DNA of 7,698 bases, from assembly GCA_964435775.1 (NCBI GenBank), contig CAYTAP010000152.1:1-7698 (forward strand). Direction: 5' to 3'. Below are positions 1 to 6,222 of this stretch, piece after piece (position 1 is the stretch's first letter; every line of letters starts with the position of its first letter). Both the position numbers and the translations under genes were made by a program. The notes beneath the pieces are model-generated. The model saw nothing but the letters and a program-made list of their open reading frames with translations. It searched no databases and was not told the DNA's origin. This DNA is from CAYTAP01 sp964435775. Its GTDB lineage: Bacteria > Planctomycetota > Phycisphaerae > Tepidisphaerales > Tepidisphaeraceae.

Positions 1-2
1 GT

Positions 3-64
3 GGTCTTTCAAAACGGCGGCTGAAGCCGCCCCTACAGAAGAATTGTTCCAGAATTGAAAGACC
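3..64. repeat. REP-like GC hairpin with GTAG tag, inside a 10-bp inverted repeat
   Basis: Two nested palindromes are visible. The inner one is GGCGGCT (16-22) against AGCCGCC (25-31), a GC-rich hairpin with a very small loop. On the minus strand it is directly preceded by GTAG (36 to 33). A GTAG or GGAG tetranucleotide 5' of a GC hairpin is the layout of REP elements mobilised by RAYT (TnpA-REP) transposases. The outer pair is GGTCTTTCAA (3-12) and TTGAAAGACC (55-64), a perfect 10-bp inverted repeat. AGAATTG also occurs twice, at 40-46 and 51-57. No transposase is in the window, so a REP or MITE identity is inferred from structure. The element may extend beyond the left edge. Confidence 0.6.
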
Positions 65-144
65 CTGCGATGACATCGACTCGCGGACCGCGCGATTCAA
101 CCTGCGGGCGCTGTGCGACATTGGATGTGAGGTGAATGGAATGC

Positions 145-150
145 GGGAGG
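145..150 (+). promoter_or_regulatory. Ribosome-binding site of coaB
   Basis: GGGAGG lies 4 nt before the ATG at 155. It is a strong Shine-Dalgarno match with slightly short spacing and it fixes the coaB start. Confidence 0.7.
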
Positions 151-154
151 ACAC

Positions 155-775
155 ATGCGAATATTAATTACGGCCGGTCCGACGTGGGAAGCGATTGATC
201 CGGTTCGTTACATCGGCAATCGCAGCAGCGGGAAGATGGGCGTGGCGCTGGTCGATGCGGCGATTGGTGACGGTCATCGCGTGACTGCAATCACAGGGCC
301 GGGCGTTGGAGCGCTTCCCGACGGCGCGGACCGCATCGATGTGGAGAGCAGCGGGCAGATGCTTCAAGCGGTCATGCGCGACTGGCCAGGCCACGACTTG
401 CTCATCATGGCTGCGGCGGTCGCGGATTATCGCCCGCGTTCGGTTGCGCCAGGGAAAATGGAGAGACGCGAAGGGATGGTCATTGAGCTCGAAGCGACCA
501 CCGACATCGTGGCGACGGCGGCCGGCGTGAAGAGAACCGATCAACGGGTGGTTGCCTTCAGTCTCGAACAATCCGGGGGCATGGAACGGGCGCGGGCCAA
601 GATGCTTCGCAAGAAGGTCGATATGATGGTCTTCAACCGGACTGAAACAATGGGAAGCGACACCATCGACGCCACCTTCCTCTTTCCCGACGGACGCAGC
701 GAGCCGGCGGGGTGTCGGGAGAAGCGGGCGATGGCCGATATCCTTTTGCGGCGGGCACTTGCGCTGTTCGCCTGA
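155..775 (+). CDS. coaB: Phosphopantothenoylcysteine synthetase (stand-alone CoaB domain)
   Basis: This enzyme joins 4'-phosphopantothenate and cysteine, using CTP in most bacteria, in the cytosolic CoA pathway. The 206-residue product matches only the C-terminal half of the usual bifunctional CoaBC (Dfp). There is no flavin-binding CoaC decarboxylase half, so CoaC must be encoded elsewhere. Visible motifs are ITAGPT (5-10), IDPVRYIGNRSSGKMG (14-29), AAAVADYR (86-93) and the GKM segment at 100-102. R18, N22, A87 and K101 align with E. coli R206, N210, A275 and K289, positions known to matter for the synthetase, so the protein looks active. The usual GFAAET stretch reads AFSLEQ (134-139), followed by NRTETM (161-166), a pattern I associate with planctomycete CoaB. 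The ATG at 155 has a good ribosome-binding site. dut follows after about 100 nt. Confidence 0.93.
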   Translation: MRILITAGPTWEAIDPVRYIGNRSSGKMGVALVDAAIGDGHRVTAITGPGVGALPDGADRIDVESSGQMLQAVMRDWPGHDLLIMAAAVADYRPRSVAPGKMERREGMVIELEATTDIVATAAGVKRTDQRVVAFSLEQSGGMERARAKMLRKKVDMMVFNRTETMGSDTIDATFLFPDGRSEPAGCREKRAMADILLRRALALFA

Positions 776-876
776 TTCAGCCTGCGGGGCGGGACAACCA
801 GGGGAAGATGTAGAGCCACGCGCCAAAATGTCGTGGTCGGGGAAGTGGATGAACTTCAACTGAAGCAGGTATGCCA
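776..876 (+). other. coaB-dut spacer with dut ribosome-binding site
   Basis: I see no open gene, terminator or clear promoter here. There is a weak 5-bp palindrome, CCACG paired with CGTGG, around 820-840. An AGG at 867-869 lies 7 nt before the ATG at 877 but only 1 nt before the ATG at 871, which favours 877 as the dut start. A stop codon in the dut frame at 850-852 excludes longer forms. Confidence 0.5.
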
Positions 877-1326
877 ATGAGTCCGATAAAAGTAGAGATC
901 AAGCGGATATCAGGAGCCGAGGATGTACCGTTGCCGAAAAAGATGACGGAACACGCCGCCGGGTTTGATCTTCATGCGGCGGTGAAAGGCGCGACGGTGA
1001 TTCAACCAGGTGAAATACGATTGATTCCGTGCGGGTTTGCCATGGCGTTACCTGTGGGATACGAGGCGCAGGTTCGCCCGAGGAGCGGGCTGGCCAGCCG
1101 CAATGCGATCACGGCGATCAACAGTCCGGGAACGATCGATGCCGATTATCGCGGGGAGGTTCACGTGCCGCTGATCAATCTGGGGCATGAGGCCTTTACG
1201 GTGGACCGCGGAATGCGAATCGCGCAGATGGTTGTGGCGCCTGTGCCTGCGGTGGAGTTGATGGTGGTGGAGGAATTGGACGAAACCGCCAGGGGGAGCG
1301 GCGGGTTTGGTCATACGGGTCGATAG
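877..1326 (+). CDS. dut: Deoxyuridine 5'-triphosphate nucleotidohydrolase (trimeric dUTPase)
   Basis: dUTPase hydrolyses dUTP to dUMP and pyrophosphate. This keeps uracil out of DNA and supplies dUMP for thymidylate synthesis. All five motifs of the homotrimeric family are present in order in the 149-residue product: AGFDLHA (28-34), RPRSGLA (67-73), NSPGTIDADYRGEV (82-95, with catalytic Asp88), RGMRIAQMV (111-119) and the Gly-rich P-loop-like arm RGSGGFGHTG (139-148). The length is normal for the family. I chose the ATG at 877 because AGG lies 7 nt upstream; starting at 871 would add only Met-Pro. The gene follows coaB, as dut follows coaBC (dfp) in E. coli, and ftsK starts 27 nt downstream, so at least dut and ftsK probably share a transcript. 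Confidence 0.96.
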   Translation: MSPIKVEIKRISGAEDVPLPKKMTEHAAGFDLHAAVKGATVIQPGEIRLIPCGFAMALPVGYEAQVRPRSGLASRNAITAINSPGTIDADYRGEVHVPLINLGHEAFTVDRGMRIAQMVVAPVPAVELMVVEELDETARGSGGFGHTGR

Positions 1327-1353
1327 GTCGGGGAGAATTAGTAGAAGCAATCC

Positions 1354-3912
1354 ATGGAACGATCGAATCTTTCGCGCACGGTTTTGCTGTTTGTCTCGAT
1401 CAGCGCCTGGCTGTTCCTGCTGCTGTCGGTGGGGAGCTTTTCTCCGACGGATTGGCCTAGCCATGGGGTGGCGCCCTATCCGGCGATTCATAACCTGTGC
1501 GGCAGTGCCGGGGCTTTCGCGTCCTACTACATTTTCTATGCGATGGGGCCGGGCATTTTCCCCGTGCTCTTTTTTGTGGGCGTCTGTTTGGCGCTGTACT
1601 TGTTCAAGAGCCGGGTGGGAGATGTCTGGTTACGGGCGGTGGGGCTGGTGGTGCTCACCGTCTCATTCTCGGCCGCGATTCACTATTTCAAGGCCGGCTC
1701 CCCCACCGGATTTCCCGAAGGGCATGGCGGGATCATCGGCATTGGGACTGCAACCTACCTGGCGTCACATTTTGGGAAACTGGGCACGCCGCTCATTCTC
1801 CTGGCATCGTTTTTCATAGGTTTACTGCTGACGGCCGACGACCTGGTCCTCCGCACGCCGGCGATGGTGGGCGGGGCGCTGGGGAAGGTCACGCGAAATG
1901 CGCCGGACATCAAATGGAACTTTCCATCCCTTCCCAAGCTGCCGAGCCTGCCGAAGTTTGTGACGCGCGATGCCGCGGAGGCGGAACATGCGACCATTGA
2001 TGCCCGCAAGATCAAGGGCGGCGCGTCCATCTCCGCCGCCAACCAGGCGATTTCGCAGGTGGCGTCGCGTCTGGACGACGACGATGACATCGAATTGGAA
2101 TACGAGGTGGACAAGCCCGATCCATCGTCGGCTGCGGTGGAAACGGCATACATGGGCGAGGGGGATCCCGCGCCGTCGGCTGCGGCGAAGGTACCTGCGC
2201 GCGATGAAGCGGCCGCTGAAGCGGCCGATGACGATGATGAGCTTGAAGCGGAGGATGACAAGGAGGCTCTGGCTGTCGAGGAAGAGGACGACGACGCGAT
2301 CGAGCACACCGTTGCCGCAGCGCCCGTCGCGCTCCCGGAGAAGAAGGACATCGTCGTGAAGATGGCGCAGCCGATGCCGCTGCGCCCCGTGACGCCTGCG
2401 CCGCCGAGGGAGTTGGGGGAATATCAACTGCCGACGCTCGATCTGCTTGATGAGGCCGAGCATGGGTTCGCCGAGTCGCAGGAGAAGTTTGTGCGGGAAA
2501 AGGCCGCCATTTTGGAACAGGCGCTGCGAGAGTTCAACATCGACGCGAGCGTGGTGGCGATCGACACCGGGCCGGTGATCACGATGTATGAGATCAGCCT
2601 GGCGCCGGGGATCAAGGTGTCGGCGATCACGGCGCTCAGCAACGACATCGCCCGTGCGCTGATGGCGACGAGCGTGCGCATCGTCGCGCCAGTGCCGGGG
2701 AAAAACACCGTCGGCATCGAGGTGCCCAACGCGCAAAAGGAAAAAGTGCGTCTCAAGGAATTGATGCAGAATGCGGGGGACCGGCTCAAGAAGATGCGCA
2801 TCCCGCTGTACCTGGGGAAGGACGCCAGCGGCGAGCCGCTGATCACCGACCTCGTCGCGATGCCCCACTGCCTGATCGCGGGGACGACCGGTTCGGGCAA
2901 GTCGGTCTGCATCAACACGATCATCATGTCGATCATGTACATGCAGCGCCCGGATGTTGTGAAACTGATCCTGATCGACCCCAAGGTCGTGGAAATGGCG
3001 CCGTTCAAGGATATTCCGCACCTGATGTGCCCGGTCATCAACGACTGCGGGCGCGCGACGAGCGTGCTGGAGTGGGCGTGCACGAAGATGGACGAACGGT
3101 ATGAGTTGCTGGCCGAGGCGGGTGTGCGGAACATCAAGGATTACAACACGCTGTCGCAGGAGGAGCTGATCGAAAAGTTTCAGCCGTCCACGCCGGAAGA
3201 GGAAGCGAAGATTCCCAAGCATCTGCCGTACGTCGTCATCATCGTGGACGAGCTGGCGGACCTCATGATGACCAGCGGCAAGGAAGTGGAAAGCTTCATT
3301 GTGCGACTGGCGCAAAAGTCGCGCGCGGTGGGCATCCATCTCATCCTGGCGACCCAGCGCCCCAGCGCCAACGTGGTGACGGGTTTGATCAAATCGAACA
3401 TGCCCAGCCGCATCGCGTTTCGCGTGCAAAGCCGCATGGACAGTCGAATCGTGCTCGATCAAAACGGCGCGGACCTGCTGCTGGGGCAGGGGGACATGCT
3501 CTTCATGGAATCAGGCGCCAATCGACCCATCCGCAGCCAGGGTACGTTCATCGACGACAAGGAAATCCACCGAAGCGTCAAGCAGGTCAAGGCGATGGCC
3601 GAGGCGCAATACGAACCGGAACTCGTGCAGATCAAGGCGTCGTTCAACGCGGACGACATGAAGCAGGATGAGCTTTTTGATGATGCCGTGCGGATCGTCA
3701 TCGAAACCAAGAGAGGCAGCGTTTCCCTGTTGCAGCGACGGCTGACGATCGGCTACGGGCGGGCAAGCCGGCTGATTGAGATGATGGCGGCGTCGGGAAT
3801 CCTCGGCGAATACCGCGGATCGCAGGCCCGCGAGGTGACGATCACGCTGGAGGAATGGGAATCGATGAAAAGCGGAATGCTCGCGGACGTGGAGAGCGGG
3901 ATGAGCGTGTAG
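1354..3912 (+). CDS. ftsK: FtsK/SpoIIIE-family DNA translocase
   Basis: This is a septum-anchored, ATP-driven motor that moves chromosomal DNA during division. The 852-residue product is complete. The N-terminus has hydrophobic segments near 9-29, 50-84, 91-112 and 145-165, matching the four-helix FtsK membrane domain. An Asp/Glu/Ala-rich linker runs from about 200 to 350, with acidic runs near 240-250 and 310-317. The alpha domain starts near Y357. The RecA-like motor has Walker A GTTGSGKS (510-517), LILIDPK (538-544), Walker B VVIIVDE (627-633) and LATQRPS (665-671). The C-terminal winged-helix gamma domain (about 772-835) includes SLLQRRLTIGYGRASRLI, the DNA-orienting module that reads KOPS/SRS-type sites and activates XerCD in known systems. 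The length is close to SpoIIIE and much shorter than E. coli FtsK because the linker is short. The start is fixed by an in-frame stop at 1342-1344; its ribosome-binding site (AGAAG, 1343-1347) is weak. Confidence 0.97.
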   Translation: MERSNLSRTVLLFVSISAWLFLLLSVGSFSPTDWPSHGVAPYPAIHNLCGSAGAFASYYIFYAMGPGIFPVLFFVGVCLALYLFKSRVGDVWLRAVGLVVLTVSFSAAIHYFKAGSPTGFPEGHGGIIGIGTATYLASHFGKLGTPLILLASFFIGLLLTADDLVLRTPAMVGGALGKVTRNAPDIKWNFPSLPKLPSLPKFVTRDAAEAEHATIDARKIKGGASISAANQAISQVASRLDDDDDIELEYEVDKPDPSSAAVETAYMGEGDPAPSAAAKVPARDEAAAEAADDDDELEAEDDKEALAVEEEDDDAIEHTVAAAPVALPEKKDIVVKMAQPMPLRPVTPAPPRELGEYQLPTLDLLDEAEHGFAESQEKFVREKAAILEQALREFNIDASVVAIDTGPVITMYEISLAPGIKVSAITALSNDIARALMATSVRIVAPVPGKNTVGIEVPNAQKEKVRLKELMQNAGDRLKKMRIPLYLGKDASGEPLITDLVAMPHCLIAGTTGSGKSVCINTIIMSIMYMQRPDVVKLILIDPKVVEMAPFKDIPHLMCPVINDCGRATSVLEWACTKMDERYELLAEAGVRNIKDYNTLSQEELIEKFQPSTPEEEAKIPKHLPYVVIIVDELADLMMTSGKEVESFIVRLAQKSRAVGIHLILATQRPSANVVTGLIKSNMPSRIAFRVQSRMDSRIVLDQNGADLLLGQGDMLFMESGANRPIRSQGTFIDDKEIHRSVKQVKAMAEAQYEPELVQIKASFNADDMKQDELFDDAVRIVIETKRGSVSLLQRRLTIGYGRASRLIEMMAASGILGEYRGSQAREVTITLEEWESMKSGMLADVESGMSV
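2071..2310 (+). repeat. Low-complexity acidic linker of ftsK with small internal duplications
   Basis: Within ftsK, the 12-nt string CGTCGGCTGCGG occurs at 2126-2137 and 2174-2185. TGAAGCGGCCG occurs at 2205-2215 and again, one 12-nt unit later, at 2217-2227, encoding EAAA then EAAD. GAC/GAT runs encode the acidic clusters. This is the disordered linker between membrane anchor and motor, and it looks as if it has grown by short duplications. Confidence 0.6.
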
Positions 3913-3929
3913 GCGCATAAGGACGAAGG

Positions 3930-4020
3930 GATTTTCGATTTTCGATTTTCGATTTTCGATTTTCGATTTTCGATTTTGGATTTTGGATTGAAATCGAGAA
4001 TCGCAAATGACAAATCAGAA
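3930..4020. repeat. Heptad tandem repeat GATTTT(C/G) x8 with decayed inverted heptads
   Basis: Six perfect GATTTTC units fill 3930-3971 and two GATTTTG units follow (3972-3985), in unbroken 7-nt phase. After a short turn come ATCGAGA (3993-3999), ATCGCAA (4000-4006), ATGACAA (4007-4013) and ATCAGAA (4014-4020). These match ATCGAAA, the reverse-complement phase of the same heptad, at 6, 6, 4 and 5 of 7 positions. One possible stem pairs 3964-3976 with 3991-4003, 13 bp with a single G-T wobble. The array resembles the heptanucleotide repeats (STRR) of cyanobacteria in unit length and intergenic setting. It is sharply A/T-rich against its GC-rich neighbours. Apparent reading frames across it give only repeats such as KSKIENR. 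Confidence 0.9.
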
Positions 4021-4052
4021 TCTCATGGCGGATTGGTGATGGGATCGTTGTG

Positions 4053-4060
4053 AAAGGTGA
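4053..4060 (+). promoter_or_regulatory. Ribosome-binding site deciding the start of the CgeB-like gene
   Basis: AAAGGTGA lies just before the ATG at 4065, with AAGG 7 nt away. The alternative GTG at 4050 would have this site inside the coding region and has no comparable site of its own, so 4065 is preferred. Confidence 0.6.
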
Positions 4061-4064
4061 TCGC

Positions 4065-6188
4065 ATGGATGCGGGTTGGAGGTCGCTGACGGAGCGGGCG
4101 GAGGTGTTTGAGGCCAACTGTCACGCTCTCTCGAAACGGGACGCCGGCGCGGGGGCGGCGCTCCGTGGGTTTGCATCGGACCGTGACTACATGGTGCGTG
4201 GGGAAGGCGACGGCGTGTCGCTGGGTCGTCGTGATGGGGGCGTTGTCATTCCCATCCCCCCCGCCGTCCCGCCACAGGCCGCTGCGGGCATCGCGGCCAG
4301 GACATTTCCAACCGGACACTGCACCGAACCGGCGCTCGTGGTCGGCATCGATCACGGGTGGCTGTGGCAGGCGCTGTATGCCATGCCGTGCAAGAGCATC
4401 TATCCGGGGTACCGCCCCCCGCTTTATTTTGCCGCCGGAACACTCGAAGAATTGTGGGCGGCGGCGCATCTGCATGACTGGCGCGACTTGCTGGCTGATC
4501 CGCGCGTCAAACTCTTTTGCGGCGGCGATGCGCTGCGCCACATGCACAACGCGATGGCGAGCGAGATTCGCTTGCCCTGGCCCCGCCTGGCGCTGACGAT
4601 CGACGATTCGCTCTGGCCGGCCGGGATGAATCTTGATTCCATGCAGGCGTCGGCCAGAACTTCGCTCGTCCATCTTCTGGCGGAGAAAACGCGGCAGCTT
4701 CAAACGATGGATCAATCCATCTCCGCCAAGGGGTTGGCGGAAATGCTCCGCGGTGGACGGAAGATGCGCATCCTCGGCATCACGTCGCGCTACACGACCT
4801 TTCTCAAGCACTCGATGCGCGACTGGCTGGACGCATTCGAGTCGATGGGACATGAAACACGGCTCTGCATTGAATCGAACGATCACGAGGTGATGAGCAA
4901 TCTCGTTTACGCCGACGCCTGTGCTGATTTCAAGCCCGACCTGATCGTGCTCATCGATCATTATCGCACAGACCTTGGCGGCCTGCCCCAGAATGTGCCG
5001 TGCATCATGTGGGTGCAGGACATGATGCCCGCACTGCTCACCACGGAAGCGGGCTCGCGACAAGGGGCGCGGGATTACACGATAGGCTATGGGCGTGAGG
5101 TCTTCACAAGCCAGCATGGCTATCCGTACGGCCGCTTCATGCCTTGCATGGTGGGGGTGAATGAAAAACGGTTTGAGTCGCGCGCTCCGTTGAGTGATGC
5201 CAAGGCGCAATCCCTGGCGTGCGATGCTTCTTTCGTCAGCCATGCGAGCACGCCGGCCGACGCATTGCTCGAGCGCGCGCTGGGCAACGCCAGCCCAGAC
5301 GCCCGAAGGGTACTGACCGTGACGTTCGGCCGGTTGAAAGGCGTCTATGACCAGGGTGATTGCATCGCCGACCCACAGGGGATGATCAAGATCATCGACG
5401 ACACCCTGCATGATCTGCAATTGGAGGTGGCGCCTGACAGCCGGACGGGTCTGATCAATCTGTTCAGCCACCAGATCAACAACGCCCTGTTCCGTCATCA
5501 AAGCGTGCAATGGGTTGCCGACATGGGGGTGGACCTGCGGCTGTATGGCAACGGTTGGGACAAGCACCCGAAACTATCGCGATACGCCCGTGGGCCGGTT
5601 GACCATCAGACGCAGTTGAGTGATATTTATCGCGCCAGCAAAATCAACCTTCATATTTCCCCGCATGGGGCGGTGCATCAACGCGTCTTTGAAGGTTTAT
5701 GCGCCGGCGGCTTTTTCCTTCTGCGCTACCGCGACGGCGACGCCGCCGGGATCTTTTATAAACCCATTCTCGACTGGTGCCGACGACATGGCATCGTCAG
5801 CGACAGCGAGTTCCGCACCCGCGCCACATCCGGCATCTGGCGAATGGTTCGGGAAGCCCAGCACCTTCGCGGACGCGATCTGTTCAATCTCGGCCACTCG
5901 TTCATGGAGGAATTAAATCTCCTGGCCGACAGCGATTACACGCTCGCTGGCGCTACGTTGTGGGATAATTACCCCGATATCGCATTCGCCTCCAAAATGG
6001 AAATTGAAGCGAAAGTCACGCGATATCTTGCGAACAACACCGAGCGTGACAGGATCGCCGCCGCGATGCGCAAGTCCGTTCTTGATAAGTTGACCTATCG
6101 CCGAACAACCGAAAGACTGCTCGCCTTCATTGCGTTGGATTTGGAAAGCCAGATCACCCGCGATGGAGTGATGCGACATGCCGCATGA
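4065..6188 (+). CDS. CgeB-like glycosyltransferase with Maf-like N-terminal domain
   Basis: The 707-residue protein appears to have two parts. Residues 1-233 have a Rossmann-like pattern, VVGIDHG (92-98), then AAGTLEELWAAAHLHDW and DPRVKLF (145-151). This resembles the N-terminal region of Maf (motility-associated factor)/DUF115-type proteins and of some large planctomycete glycosyltransferases, but the glycine motif and the acidic residue expected after the second strand are degenerate. Residues 234 onward start with MRILGITSRYTTF and form a GT-B glycosyltransferase of the CgeB/Glyco_trans_1_2 kind. LYGNGW (493-498), then SDIYRASKINLHIS and HGAVHQRVFEGLCAGGFFL (534-552, E543), are typical of the nucleotide-sugar side. 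No signal peptide or membrane segment is visible, so it probably acts in the cytosol on a glycan or a protein. The ATG at 4065 is chosen over the GTG at 4050. A GT4-type gene follows after 34 nt. Donor and acceptor cannot be read from the sequence. Confidence 0.8.
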   Translation: MDAGWRSLTERAEVFEANCHALSKRDAGAGAALRGFASDRDYMVRGEGDGVSLGRRDGGVVIPIPPAVPPQAAAGIAARTFPTGHCTEPALVVGIDHGWLWQALYAMPCKSIYPGYRPPLYFAAGTLEELWAAAHLHDWRDLLADPRVKLFCGGDALRHMHNAMASEIRLPWPRLALTIDDSLWPAGMNLDSMQASARTSLVHLLAEKTRQLQTMDQSISAKGLAEMLRGGRKMRILGITSRYTTFLKHSMRDWLDAFESMGHETRLCIESNDHEVMSNLVYADACADFKPDLIVLIDHYRTDLGGLPQNVPCIMWVQDMMPALLTTEAGSRQGARDYTIGYGREVFTSQHGYPYGRFMPCMVGVNEKRFESRAPLSDAKAQSLACDASFVSHASTPADALLERALGNASPDARRVLTVTFGRLKGVYDQGDCIADPQGMIKIIDDTLHDLQLEVAPDSRTGLINLFSHQINNALFRHQSVQWVADMGVDLRLYGNGWDKHPKLSRYARGPVDHQTQLSDIYRASKINLHISPHGAVHQRVFEGLCAGGFFLLRYRDGDAAGIFYKPILDWCRRHGIVSDSEFRTRATSGIWRMVREAQHLRGRDLFNLGHSFMEELNLLADSDYTLAGATLWDNYPDIAFASKMEIEAKVTRYLANNTERDRIAAAMRKSVLDKLTYRRTTERLLAFIALDLESQITRDGVMRHAA

Positions 6189-6222
6189 GTTGATCGCAAC
6201 CAAGCGGGCCTTTCCCCCATGA

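Noticed and set aside
70..135. A 21-codon frame upstream of coaB containing CGRC
   Set aside because: It is too short, has no ribosome-binding site, and the CxxC is a single chance-level motif.
1822..3462. Long minus-strand open frame of 546 residues opposite ftsK
   Set aside because: It lies wholly antisense to a complete, motif-rich FtsK. Its translation is His/Arg/Asp-rich without any recognisable domain, as expected for a mirror frame in high-GC DNA.
3484..3491. GGGCAGGG inside ftsK, matching the E. coli KOPS consensus GGGNAGGG
   Set aside because: About one such match is expected by chance in a window of this size on both strands, and it lies in codons for the conserved LLGQGD motif.
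3964..4003. Rho-independent terminator after ftsK
   Set aside because: A 13-bp stem can form, but it is A/T-rich and has no U-tract after it. It is better explained by the inverted halves of the heptad array.
3753..4117. Minus-strand frames across the heptad array giving repeats of KSKIENR
   Set aside because: The translation only reads out the 7-nt repeat in successive frames and runs into antisense of ftsK. This is a known kind of spurious annotation, not a repeat protein.
4023..5567. Long minus-strand open frame of 514 residues opposite the CgeB-like gene
   Set aside because: It is antisense to a gene with recognisable glycosyltransferase motifs, has a His/Arg-rich composition and no family resemblance.
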